Below are positions 44,129 to 56,514 of a stretch of DNA of 64,000 nucleotides, piece by piece; positions within the stretch are counted from its first letter, which is position 1, and each line of letters begins with the position of its first letter. Source of the DNA: Hetaerina americana (taxonomy: Eukaryota; Arthropoda; Insecta; Odonata; Calopterygidae). Both the position numbers and the translations under genes were made by a program. The notes under the pieces were generated by a model. It did no database searches. It saw only the letters and a list, made by a program, of their open reading frames with translations, and was not told the DNA's origin. Location: NCBI GenBank assembly GCA_022747635.1, contig JAKTNV010000003.1, positions 16,523,086-16,587,085 on the forward strand, given 5' to 3'.

Positions 44129-46172
44129 ATGAACTTTTTATTTCTTAGTTGTTTCGTTCAATTCCGACCTCAAGATTTCATATTCGGAGACACCATCATT
44201 ATCATAGCGTACACCAGTATATTCATCCGAATTGTAATTTCAAACCACTTTAACAAACCTTCGAAAATTGAAGTCACAACACTTTGTCTGCCCGTGAGAG
44301 ACTTGATATTAATTTATGCATTCAGTAAATCATCCTTGTTGATTAGGGTATGTCACCGAGTCTCTCATGACTTTATGTCAACTTAATGACTCACTCGAGT
44401 GGAAGATAACTTTTGAGAATTTTTATTTTCAACTTGTCTAATCGCGGGGGCATTTTTTTCCATTATCATATTATGGTTCTATTTATCGAATTCGTAAAAA
44501 TATTGAGATTACGCTTCCGAGGAAAGACCCAATTTACGCTGGGAAAATGGAGCGAACAAGTACTCTAGGGCAGGGCAGTACGGTAGGGATTTACTATAGA
44601 AGCAAAAAGGCGGATGCCCATATTAAAGCTAAAACTATAATTTAAGTTATATTTTACGATGCTACTACGGCCCGATTTCAACTAAATACATGCCTAATCT
44701 ATTACTAGGTTTTAATATGTAAAAATTTAAATATCATCCCTTATAATACACTTATCTACTGCAGTTTTCATACTGACGAAGACAATCTCCTGCTGCATTA
44801 CTCTCCTGTGATAAATATGTACTATCAAGGGAAATTATGAAGTGCATAGATTTATTCTCAACTACCTGAAAGCTGCTGGTGGAGTCAAAACGTAGTGCCA
44901 TCAGTATCTTCGTTATGGATGCCACAGATACTCCAGGGGTCAAGACGATTGTTAGGCAACAACATTGGCAAGATATTTGTTTCGTCTGTCACTGAATATC
45001 CGTTCCCTAACCTTAACTCTAGAGAAAAAGTCACTGCAATTAAAATACTAGTGAATAGCGGTAAATACTACATTTTAAACGAATTCGTCAAGTGCCATCA
45101 GGGCATGAAGACCCATGGATTTTCTTACAAATCACAGTAGCCGATCATCATAAGACCCGATGACTGATTAGGTGAAGATATAGCTCTCCTCGTACTAAGC
45201 CTAAAAGTATATGAAATTCACACATTAATTAGCTGAATGTATTTCATTGTTTATTTTGGTTTCCAAGAAAGACATTGTACCCGATCAATCACGGAGCTTG
45301 GATGAACCTGAAGCTGCCCAGACGCGTTACCTAGAGCCGAGCCAGAGCCCTCAGCTCAAGAGTCCTCTGATCTAGTCATTGGATTACCACGTGCTTGGAT
45401 TCTTGTAAATAAGGACACCTCGTCCATGCTCGCTATTTTCAAGTAACGTGTGGAAATTTTCGTGCGTGAAGATTGGGATATTGCACATTTTCATACCGCA
45501 GGAGGCCTAAGCCTTCATAGAGTATATGAAGGAGATATTCGCCCCTTCTCTCAAACAAATATCGATCGTGAAGATTCAAAGGCAGTGCTGAAAGAAAGAT
45601 CGACGATACGGTCCTAAGCATCATAATTAATGTAAACTCTAAGAAAGATTTTATGTGCAATGCTATGTGCACAAAATTCCTCAGACGGTGGGATTTCTGC
45701 GTTCTGATGACCCTTAGATCTGTGCTGGCGAGACCAATAATATTTGATCGACAAATTGGAGCAGAGTTAGCCAAGGCATAGGCCTAAAAAGAGACTAAGT
45801 TTGAAATATTTATTTTTATCCCGTACAAGTCAGTAATTTTCATTTTTGGATGAGTTTTTTAAACCACCCTCGTAAAGCACTTCAAGGTCTGGTATATTAC
45901 TGTGGTAACTTATTGGATATTTTATATTTTACCGTCATTTATTTTGTTTCCTATTCTACTGAATAGTAACGTATTTACGAACTTAATCGTGATTAAAAAT
46001 ATGCTATGTGATATCCTTATCCATGCTAATATGTAAATCTCCAAAATTTGGTATATATTTGAAGTATATAATCAAATCGTTTTTACTACATGACTTCAAA
46101 TTTCAAACTTGTCTTCAAACCATTCAATATTTTAATTAATAGTTAAAGACATTTAAATTTAAGTGCACTAGA
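44129..46172. other. A+T-rich unique DNA
   Basis: A 111-codon minus-strand frame at 45439-45774 is unrecognised. No other feature. Confidence 0.45.
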
Positions 46173-46269
46173 TTATTATTATTAAGTAATCTACCGGTTA
46201 AGGCAGGTTTTGAATGAACACAACTACGAAATGGATATTTTGTGATTCCTAACAAAACAATCCAGCGAC

Positions 46270-47460
46270 CCACTCCACATCAGGTCCCTCTTCATCTCTG
46301 GAGTACCTTCCTCCCTTCATCCAGTCCAACATCCCTTTCCGGCTCCTGCCCTTTCGTCGTTTGCCTTACATTCCCCCCTATTACAGTCGTTAACATCCTA
46401 CTGCCAATAAATAAACCTTCCAACCATTTATCCTGCATCCTTAGGATTTCTCCCAACAAACCCCTTTTCTCGCCCACCATACAAAGTACTCCCTCATTTG
46501 TTTTCTTCTCGGTCCATTTCACCTTCTCCATTCTTCTCAACACCCACATTTCAAACGCCTCCAGTCTACGTCTATCCTCCTGCTTCAATAACCACGTTTC
46601 CGCACCGTACATAGCTACGCTCCATATCAAAGTTTTTACGAGTCTTTTCTTAACATCCTTCCTCAACATCCCATACCTGTCGCACTGAATTTCCAGTTCA
46701 CTAAGCAATGCTTGCAGCCACTTGGCTGACTGGCAAACTAAAGCTTGGTCATCAGCAAACCTAACTGATTTAACGAATTCCCCGCCCACTTTCATTCCTA
46801 CCTCCAGTTCTTCCCTCGCCTCTTTGACCATTTCCTCTGCATACAGGTTGAACAGCAACGGTGATAATGAGCAACCCTGCCTTAAACCTCTTCCTAACAC
46901 TGCCCAACCGGACTCCCCGTTCCCCACTCGCACCTGAGCAGTCTGAGACATGTACCGGTTGTGGATTAGCCTCCTTTCCCTCTAATCTATTCCTATTTTC
47001 TGCAATACACATTAGTTTTTCCCAATTCACTCTATCGAACGCCTTTTCGAAATCTACGAAACAGATAAATACGTCTTGATTGTATTTTATATTCCTCTCG
47101 ATCATTGATCTCATTACTGTAATGACACCGCGCGTGTCACTCTCCTTCCTAAACCGAAACTGATCATCCCCTAAATAACCGTTGGCCTTGCTCTCCATCC
47201 TTTTGTTGATGATTCTGAGCTGAGACGGGAGAGGCCTTAGCTGCGTGGGGAATCAAAGTTATTGTTCTGTAGTCCTCGCATGATGTAGCCTTTACCTTTT
47301 TCGGAATAGGAACTAACAAGGATCTCCGAAAGTCCTTCGGCCAGTTTTCTTCCTCATATATACAACGAATCAGCCCATATAGCCTCTTCTTCCCACATTT
47401 CCCTAAACCTTTTAGTAGTTCCGCAGGAATGTTGTCTACCCCCACGGCCTTATTTGATTT
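46270..47460 (-). pseudogene. RTE reverse transcriptase, broken
   Basis: Blocks on the minus strand: MGVDNIPAELLKGLGKCGKK, EENWPKDFRRSLLVPIPKKV, KATSCEDYRTITLIPHAAKA, DDQFRFRKESDTRGV, CFVDFEKAFDRVNWEKLM, GCSLSPLLFNLYAEEMVKEA, an intact FADD box (VRFADDQALVCQSAKWLQAL), then after the deletion LRKDVKKRLVKTLIWSVAMY and RRMEKVKWTEKKTNEGVL to the C-terminal stop region. Frameshifts near 46980 and 47220 separate the blocks. Retention of FADD shows that inactivation came from indels rather than from loss of the active site. Confidence 0.88.
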
Positions 47461-48830
47461 CGTCTCCCTTAATGCTATTTCTCATCGTCGAGTATGCCTG
47501 GACCAAAGCTGTTCTCCTCTACGTCATGTTCTCTTTCTATGCCTAACTTTGTTAGTTTGCCTAAGTTCTTTCCCGATATCTATCGATATCGATATGTATC
47601 TTACCCGACTTATATCTAACTGTAAGCACAGATCTTCCCCTTTTCATTCCCGATAGTGATTTAACCTTGTTGTATAGCGAACCAATGTCACCCTTCCTCT
47701 CCATGCTTTCCATATCCTCGCACTACGTCTTATACTATTCAACTTTTGCTTTATTTGGTGCCCGTCTTTACTTATTATTTAATTCTTTGTACTTCCTTTT
47801 GCCTATCTCTATGTTTACATTTTTCCATTTTCTTCTGTCATCTATCTTTGTGATCATCTCATCCGTGATCAATGGTTTCTTTCTCGTTTTCCCAATAACG
47901 GTTCTCATAGTTTCCTTTGCGGCTTTCTATATCCCTTTTTGATGTATTATCATTTTTCCTCGTTGGTACTCAGCTCTTTTCCGTCATCCATGATTTTCTC
48001 TGATGAGGCTGATACACCTTCCTTGTCAATCCATTTAATGCTTCTACATTCCATTTTCTAACTCGCCACCCCTGCCTCATCTTTTTGAAACGGACGCTAC
48101 ATTTCATACCAACTAAATTCTGATCTCAGTCCGCATCCGCTCCCGGGAAGCTGTACGAATTGATCACACTGCTACTAAACCTGTTCCTGACCAGAATATA
48201 ATCTATCTGATACCTTTCTGAGTCACCTGGCATTTTCCATGTACACCTGCGCCTTTTGTGGTGTGTAAACCAATTGTTGGTGATGACTAACCCCTATCAC
48301 CTGCAGAACTCAACTGCTTTCTCCCCGCAGTCATCCCTCGAGCCTAAACCGTAGTCCCCGACCTCGTCACCATCTCTTCCTTCGCCTACCGTAGCATTCC
48401 AATCCCCCATCACTATCAAATACTTCCCTGCAGGAACACCCGCGATTTTGTCCTCTAATTGATTGTACATTCTATCGACCTCTTCCTCCGTATGGTTGCT
48501 CGGTGGTATGTACACCTGAATAATAACCAAGTTCATCGGTTCTGCTTTTATCTCTACTAGTGATATTCTATCCATTGCTTGTTCTATTTAAACTAGGCTT
48601 CTTCCTACCTCCTTGTTCAATATTATGGCAACCCCTCTTAGCTCTCCTTCCCACCACTGTATATAGTATTATTCTATAACTATCACTTCAGTAACCCCCG
48701 CTATCCTTCCATTTCACCTCGCATAAACCTGAGATATCTAAATATATTTTCTCTTTCCATATCTTGCTTAATATTCTCTAATTATTCTGCCCTCAATATT
48801 GTCCTAACATTTTAAGTTCCTATTCTAACT
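47461..48830 (-). pseudogene. RTE endonuclease and linker, broken
   Basis: The N-terminal strand is recognisable as VRIGT then, after a stop, NVRTILRAE (canonical RIGTWNVRT) near 48790-48830. Then come LVEIKAEPMNLVIIQVYIPP, LIVMGDWNATVGEGRDGDEV and GLGSRDDCGEKAVEF, with later motifs in other frames. The linker keeps KKPLITDEMITKIDDRRKWK and KYKELNNK near 47780-47880, the part that is missing from the copy at 13334-15612. Many stops. Confidence 0.85.
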
Positions 48831-49320
48831 GATTTGGTCTTCTTCTGCGTCTTCTCTCCTGCTGCTGTCGGTTTTCCCTTGCAACGGTTTCGTGAAATGA
48901 CGACTGCGAAAGCCTTGCCTCTTCCGCTGCCGGGCACGACACCCGGCCGATCGGGCCAAGTCCCGTAGTTACCAGGACTCAAAATCTCTCTAGTGACCAT
49001 CATATCATCAATCTTGGGAATGATAATTTAGGTGGTTTCCCGTTGCCTTCCTCAATAGTGTTTTTAACGTTACACCATTACTCAATGGCCATCGCCTTCT
49101 GGGGTCAGACGTCTTTGCAGCCGCCTCACTGAGGAACAGACGCTGCGAAGACTGCCTTTCGTCTGGCTCCTAACCGTCGACCTATCAGACATGGGTGACC
49201 CTACCAGGCGCAATTATCATGACTCCCGCCAGCATAGCTCTGGGGGTCATCGGAACGCACAAGCCCTTCCACCTCGTCAACGTTGTAGTCCATGGGAGGG
49301 CACGAGATTATGCGTACAGA

Positions 49321-50699
49321 ATATTGTAATACAATTGGCTTAGCTTTTCTGTGATAAAAGTACATGAGTTCTTAACTTTCAGTAATATAAAAATGCTGGA
49401 AATAACTCTAAATTTTATGCGCACTTTCGGAAGCTTCTCTCGTGATATTTATTCGAAAAAGATGCGGCTTGCTTTCCATTATTTTTACAGCGTTTACAAT
49501 TAAGATTATCATGGACTTACTGTTAGACTCCACTACTCCAAGAGAACCTTAAATAAATCTCAAGTTGAAAGGATGGCTACCATACTTTTAATAATTTGAG
49601 AACACCCGAGTTTAAACTCTACCACGTGTAAAATTCTTCTAAAATGAACCGCAGATTTATCGTGCCATTGAAGAAAATGAAGTTTCCGGGGTAAATCCAA
49701 AATTTTACGGTTCAGAGCACCTTGCTGGAGTGAAAAATGGCCTTAGCCTCTTTTTTGCGAAAAGAGGCGTTGGACGTTTTACCTTCATGAATATTCACGA
49801 GTGCTTGATGACAGCAAACATGCGGAATGAGGAATCGGCTTTTATGAAATGAATCACATTAGATGACAGACAGGCACAATGAGAAGCATAATGAGCTTCC
49901 AATATGAAGATCAAGGATTTATCTTGATAGGACTTTCTAGGATATCTTGCTTCCCCTGCAATACTTCCATTTCTCACAACCACCACGTGAATTCCTGAAA
50001 CTTGTAGACATTCAAAACTGATGAGAACATGTAGGTCAAGATGATGCCTCATTGCTTTAAGGTGAGGATCGATTCAAGAGTGGACCTTTCGTCGATTTTT
50101 AACATATTCGTATGCAAATAAAACCGTTCTAAAATGACTACACTTCACGTTACAACATCTCAATACGCTAAATAAAGCGTTAATAAATCATGCTATCCGA
50201 AAAAGAGCGCAGAGAATATCAGAAGCAAAGGCTGAAGTTGGAAAAAAGATAACTCAACCATAAAAAGAAAATTTTGGAATTAAAGTTATTACCTAATTAA
50301 CTAACTTGGGATATCTGATATTTTGAGTAAAGTATATAAACTTGGATATCTATGCTCGTAATAAAGAATTGATGAAACAGATTCTGCTGAGCTTTTTCCA
50401 GGTAAAGAAACAGAACAAATTGAAGCATTCAATATTTTTATAAGTACCCCAGTCGAAATAAATCCAGAATAATGGAACCAAAATTTGGCACATTAGAAAC
50501 TAGAGTCATTGAGTTTGATGAATACTGCAAGTTGATGTGATATAACTACGCTCTATCGTTCGTCTATTCCATAATATAAAACGAGTAATTTCTGTAAATT
50601 TTACCGTGAAAATGAGTCTAAGGGTTCTGATGAAATGAAATTAATCTATGGCTTTCGGGCGCGAGAAAGCATTAAATGCCTCAACTTGCACATTTTTTA
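49321..50699. other. A+T-rich DNA with possible decayed coding traces (50190-50690)
   Basis: Plus-strand frames such as MLSEKERREYQKQRLKLEKR (from 50191) and ELFPGKETEQIEAFNIFIST (from about 50389) look protein-like but are short, separated by stops, and match no family I recognise. They may be relics of a mobile-element protein. Confidence 0.25.
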
Positions 50700-50810
50700 A
50701 AACGCCACCTAGGTTCCGACGTTGGACGTCATCATCAGGCCAGATCAGGTCGGGTCATCATCATCGTCACCTGATGATGACGCCCAACGTTGAAATCTAC
50801 GTCGTATTCT
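50700..50810. repeat. Inverted repeat with CTGATGATGACG arms
   Basis: The arms (50700-50739 and 50770-50810) are imperfect reverse complements, best at GACGTTGGACGTCATCATCA versus TGATGATGACGCCCAACGTT. AATAAAG follows at 50812-50818, as at the 3' end of a retroelement transcript. The right arm contains CTGATGA, then a short stem-forming stretch, then GAAA, resembling part of a hammerhead ribozyme core. Confidence 0.6.
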
Positions 50811-53800
50811 AAATAAAGTGAGTGTGGAATTACAAAGTTACTTATTTAATTTTAATACTAGTATGTTATGCAAATTTCTTAAATTGATAATTTATCCGTA
50901 TTTGAAAGTTGAGTATTAAATTGCAACGAATTATCTAACTTTATACTCTTCTCTACATTATATTCTACTATTTGCAACTCAAAGAGCGGAATATGATTTT
51001 TTGCGGACAGTATATTTCACAAATACCTAAACCGAGCAAAGCTCGACCATCCAGGTACTTTTGTTTCATTCAGAAAACAAAGCTAAATATCTAGATCACA
51101 AATTAAGATTATCAGTCAAAACAATACTATGCATGGCAATTTAATAATTTCTCACGTAATGGTTCATGGATATTATATAAAATCCTTATAATTTTTACTC
51201 TTAATAGTAATATTAAAGATATTAATGAATATTCACCCTTGGAGTGTAGTAAGTATAAATATTTACACTTTTTCGTAGAGAGCGTCACATAAACTGATCC
51301 TCTTATATTAATAATGATAAGAAAGAAATGTTGTTTTGCCAAGTTAGTCATCAAGATCCATCGCGTGCAGGTTTGGATCGATATTGCACGGTTGGTTCAC
51401 GAATGACAGTTCCTATCAAGCATCCAATTAAACCCCACAAGATGGCAGATTTTAGTTTCAGATCGGTCTCGAAAAGAGTATATGGGGCGAAGAATATTTC
51501 AACGGACATTATAAGGCGCCCTTCTGGTTAATTTTATTTAATTACTGAGGGAGTTGAAGGAAAAGTGAACTTGGTGAGAAGAAAATCCATAAAGAAGTGA
51601 CCTTGGCCCAATGATCTCTCCTCTTCCCCCAGCAACCCTCTCAGTTCCATCCCCACTTCGCCTCCCTTACCTGCAGCAGCACCCTCATCTCTTCCTCTTC
51701 TCCATTCGAGGGTGGTCCGCGGAAGCCACCAGCGCCGCCCCACGTAATTGGGCCAGCCGAATGCACACAGATTTCCCAATTAGCGAGCACGGAGTCTAAA
51801 CTTTTTGTGAAAGATCCCGCCAAATTTCTTGCGAAATTAGCGGCTGAATCCCCTCGTTAAAATATAACATCTAAAGCGTAAAAACGACCAATGAACTCAA
51901 TCTGTTGCCTCTTCTTCCGTTTCAAATGAAACTCCGAAACGGTAGGCATATCAAATACGTAGCCTAAATTAAATAGTGTGATATACTGGCCAAGCAAAAA
52001 TTAATAATCAAAAGAAAAACATTAATTTGTACCACAAATCTATGATGATGATCCATAAAAATAAGTAAGTAATAACTTGAACGTATTATGTTTTGAAACA
52101 GAGACATTAAAGCAACTGTAGTTTGGAAGATCATTAAATTTTTGTCAACATCAAAATGTGAGGAATTTCCTAGACATACCTCAAATAGTTCGTTTCGTTC
52201 GGAACTGAATGACCTGTCTAATGTTGGATTTACTACGATATAATAATGGACTTTGAAAGTGCGTTACGTCCCATTCGTTGTAGAGCAATAGACAGATTCT
52301 GCAAGTTCATACATGCACTTAACATATGATACGATTTTTATCGCAAATTTTGCTTTTTATGGCTGCACATAAACATGAGAAAACAACTGAAAGGGGCTGG
52401 AAAACGAGGCAAAATATTTTGCCAACTTTTGGCGGCCATAAATGAAAAGTGTTACATTTAAGTTTACGAAAATATTATTTGATATTTATTAATTTAGTCC
52501 AAAAACAGCGTCACTACAATTAAATTGGACAAGTTGCAAGGGAAAAAAATGATACCAATAAAAAGTTAACGGATAGCAAATAACAGCACCACGTAAAAAA
52601 TGAAGTTCGGTTTATAGAAATGAGGGAGACAACGTAGTAAAGAAGAAAGAGTAAGGCAGCACGATATTAACTAAATAACTTCAACAGACATCGATGCATT
52701 CACAAAATCTTTACGAAAAACCTCAGTTTATATTTTTTTATCATGAAAATTAACATATTCTATGTAAGTTTTCGTTTACATTAATAAAATATAGTGGAAG
52801 CGAAAACTGCAAAGAGGGGTACAAACTACTTCAATTTGGGGATGCTTTGCAACTTCCGCATCATGCCAAGAAAGCCACCCGTTCAGTGATGCTGACAGAA
52901 CGGGGTCGTTCGGCTCAGGCTGACGGGAAACCGACTCATAACAACAGCGTATTAGTAACAGAAGTGTGGAAATAAATTGCCTCATCAGAAGTCCTGCACG
53001 GCGTGATAGAGTCAAAAAAATGGCCATTTATAGCAGTGTTTCAGTATATTGGTATAAAGGGCGGCAGCCTCGTATCCCACGCCAATAGTGACAAGAGCAT
53101 CTGTCGCTCTAATGAGCTTCCTCTTTATCTAACTATTCTACCGCACGCAAGTCGACATTTGTACGCACTAATATTTAAAGACGAATTGAATACCCTTTCA
53201 AATCCTAAAGCATATTTAAAAAATTAAAAATCCGCATACTTGTATCGGTTACTCTATGCAATTTCATTCGATAGTTCAATAACCTAAGAGTTTGAACATA
53301 AAACGATATACTCGTATCTTTGTTTTTGTATTACGCTAGCCCTCTATTACGATTTTACAGCGATGTTAATACCGATTTCTCATGATACTTCTGATTATTT
53401 ATTTTCCTCTTTCTGTATTTAGTATTACTCTCTAAGAAATTAAAGGGGCGCATATTTATTTTCTACTGACTGCAGACGACCGGTCTGAGCACTCCTTAGA
53501 GGAGCTCAAAATGTCAGCCCAGGTGGAAACCATTCACAGGGGTTCGGGCAAAGGCCATCTCTGTCAGGATGTATACAAGTGTAACCATCACTGTGGATTC
53601 TCACGGTTTGCTGTGGGTAAATGTCTTTTAAATTATCCTACGATAAAATTATGCAGTTAGAGAGATAGTATTTACTTAACATGAGTCATAAGAATTAATT
53701 TACAATTTACATTATGTACTGATTTCCTTGATTAATTGCTCTTCTGATAGATTTCCAATGACTTGCCATTGAAATGGTCAAAGGATTATAACTTTAAAGG

Positions 53801-55063
53801 TTATGGTGCAACATAGGAAACTCAAATGTAATAAATTATCATCTTTATAGTTGTGCAAGAATAGAAAATAAAAGAAAATGTTCTATGGACATTGACTATG
53901 AAACAATCCCCTGTCTCGGATACTGAAGAAATACTAATGTTTGCCGCTGACAAACGATACTTTGACCGTTTCACGCTTGCTACACCTTCCTCGGCTAGGC
54001 CTTTATAATATAAAAGAAAACCATTCACGAGAAAACTTGAAAAAGGTTTACCCGAAGAATTTCCCAATCATTTAGATCGCAAATAGGTGGATAACCTTAT
54101 ATCAGTACGTATATTTAAAATATCTTGCAAGAATTCAAATGAACAGTATATAATACACATTTTGTTTGCATTAGATTGCAAAGCAGATTGGCTGGATTTC
54201 ATACTATGCATTATTGTACTCGTATTTAAAGCGTACCAATCATTCACTAAATAAACGGGAATGATAGATTTAAATCTGTTAAGTAAAATTTTACCCTTTC
54301 TATGAATGTACATGAGCATATACTGCAGATAAATCCGTGAGCTATCGCTAAGTCAAGAATTGGTAAAACACCTCGAACTTCGAGACCGTAAAACGGAATA
54401 TGACATTTCAATACCACCGCACACCGTAATTCAAGCCCACCGTGCACCGTGAGTAATTACACCACACTGTATTCGACTGAGAGTGACCTTTTGTGAGAGG
54501 CAGGACGTGATATTTCTTTTGGTTATATTCATTCACTAATTGGCCTACTTCCTCCCTCCAACACAGCACCACTTGAGCGAGTGCGACGGGATTCTGTACC
54601 TCTCCGAGTCACTTGTTAAGAACAGAATATACCACCAGACTAACAATTAAGTAATTTCACAAAAAATGCTACTGTTAAATATAGGAGCCAGATGCCTGGG
54701 AGGTTATCAACTGGAGTAGAAAGTGATATTTATTTCCTTCAACCTGCAATTTAACTTAGCAGAAAATTTGTGCATGATGAAAAATTGATATTATCAATTT
54801 TCCACTTGGGGGAATGTGGGAATTTCTGAGTTTCTTTTCTGAAATACCAGAACGTTGACTAATTATTGCACTTATTCTAGTACTATGACATTCACTGAAC
54901 ACTAATATAAATACTGCTGGGATAGCAACGATCGGAATAACTGCATCAAAATGTCTGGATTAGATCGGATGAAACTAGTATTGGTTCAGTCCTAAGACTC
55001 CAAAGTAATACTCATTCATAACAGTTTTTGCCTTAACTTTGTGAAATTCCTTCATGATAAGGC
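50811..55063. other. A+T-rich unique DNA, small GC-richer patch at 51590-51800
   Basis: More than 4 kb without a recognisable gene or repeat family. The 51590-51800 patch is pyrimidine-rich on the plus strand (CTCTCCTCTTCCCCCAGC), and its frames follow that skew. A high-complexity segment lies at 52780-53200. Confidence 0.45.
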
Positions 55064-55200
55064 TAGAAAAAGAAAATTTTGCACTTCCACATAAAGATTT
55101 AATACTTCACTCGGCCACGGTTTCGATGATTCGCAGTATCGAAACCATTGTCGTGTGAAGTATTAAATCTTTATGTGGAAGTGCAAAGTTTCTTTTTCTA
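55064..55200. repeat. Foldback element, ~63-bp arms, 10-nt loop
   Basis: The arms 55064-55127 and 55138-55200 are nearly perfect reverse complements, from TAGAAAAAGAAA at the outer ends through CACTTCCACATAAAGATTTA and ATACTTCAC to GGTTTCGAT at the loop, with only a few mismatches. The loop is about GATTCGCAGT. The length and fidelity argue for a foldback transposon, MITE or inverted duplication rather than chance. Confidence 0.9.
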
Positions 55201-55989
55201 CCCTCATAATACTCATTTGCTAAACTAAGGAGTAGAAACCTTACTGATGAAACTTGCAATTACAACGAGTCTCAACACAAACACTTAAAAAAAGAAGCAC
55301 GTATTCAGAGATTTCCTTCGACTTAGTGCGATAGCATTAGATCCACCAGGAGGAAGGAGTTGGTAAGAGCCGAGGAAATGTGGTATCTTCTCTTTCGTTT
55401 CATCGATTCGTAATTCTTTCACCTTAGAAAACTATCAAGCGAGATAGCATTCCCTTTTCCTGACTGCCATGTCGTTTCTCTCTATTTTCCTTACTTGGCT
55501 GTTCCACGTTTTTACCTTTTCAATATGCCCTTCTCCTTCCGCTGTAATTCCCTCGTCCAAGACTTTCATTTTCTTCTCGTGAAAGGAATGGGAAGAAGAG
55601 TGAATCTGAAGGAAGATCCATTTCACGGGGAAATTGCGAGTGAAAACCATTCCCTCGGCTCATTTTCCCGGCGTATTCACCTTCGAAGTTAAAGCAATGG
55701 AAGCACCTCTTAAGGATCATCTTATTGGCGAATGGCGAAGAGGGGAAGTAACACAAAATGACGATGCGTAGGAATGCGAGGACGAAAGAGATCCTAATGT
55801 GAGATCGATCGAGAGAAAGGAAACGGTCCGCGAGAGGGTTTTGTTCTTTTTCAAATTCTTAAGAGCCAAACGTTCCCACTTCGTCGATAGCCATAGTATG
55901 GCAGTAGATCGATTAAAGTTATTCACATTTTCTTCTCAAAAGACCCAAATACTTGTGGGAAAAATTGTCTAATTATAATTTTGAAACTT
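55201..55989. other. Unique DNA, moderately GC-rich at 55430-55820
   Basis: Several overlapping short frames on both strands without domains. No gene called. Confidence 0.4.
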
Positions 55990-56070
55990 GTATCAATTAC
56001 GTAAATTCCTCTCGGGTCCTCCACCGGGATATATCGTCCATAACCCGAGAGGAATTTACGCAGCTGATAC
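55990..56070. repeat. Foldback, 28-bp arms, 25-nt spacer
   Basis: Left arm 55990-56017 (GTATCAATTACGTAAATTCC to CTCGGGT) and right arm 56043-56070 (ACCCGAGAGGAATTTACG to CTGATAC) pair with three mismatches. The spacer CCTCCACCGGGATATATCGTCCATA has little internal pairing. Unrelated in sequence to the foldback at 55064. Confidence 0.8.
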
Positions 56071-56479
56071 GCCGGGAAAACACCAAATCTTGTATGAATT
56101 AATGTTTCATTTATCACGCAGTTCTTTTCTTAACGAATTTTCTTAAAACGAATTGCGAAATCATTAGAAGCATGAGGACTCGTCAAATGTAACAAACCTC
56201 CGCCAAGAGAAGCCATCCGGGATTATTCCATTGGCGTTCTTTGTTCAAGCAATTGAGCAATCGAATTTTCATTATTTCAAATTCATTGCGTAAGCCACAA
56301 ATACATCGCGCATGGTAAAGAGCATTTCAGGATTGGCACCTTTAAGAAAGACGCAAAATATAGCAGGTAAAACCATATCCATCAACATGTTCATCTAAGT
56401 TTATTGGGAGAAAGAATGACTTGACGAAGGTAATCTTGCGACGACAATCTACAACTTTCTGACTTCACACATTAGAATC
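56071..56479. other. A+T-rich DNA, no feature seen
   Basis: Nothing recognised. Confidence 0.4.
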
Positions 56480-56514
56480 TCAATTAGAGCAAAGCTATTT
56501 GCCCAAATTAGTGT

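Larger units (their letters stand above)
46173..49320 (-). mobile_element. RTE-like non-LTR retrotransposon, most complete copy
   Basis: At about 3.1 kb this is near the ~3.2 kb usual for RTE elements. The 3' end at 46173 has an ATTATTATTATTAAG tail and TAATCTACCGGTTAAGG. RT, linker and endonuclease follow right to left, then a 5' leader (48990-49310) whose CGTCTGACCCC...ACGTTAAAAAC...GGGAAACCACCT string recurs at 62818-62920. A deletion of about 200 bp near 46670 removes the stretch after the FADD box. Numerous stops make it inactive. Confidence 0.9.

Noticed and set aside
45439..45774. 111-codon minus-strand frame
   Set aside because: No family motif, no supporting splice or start context; not distinguishable from chance.
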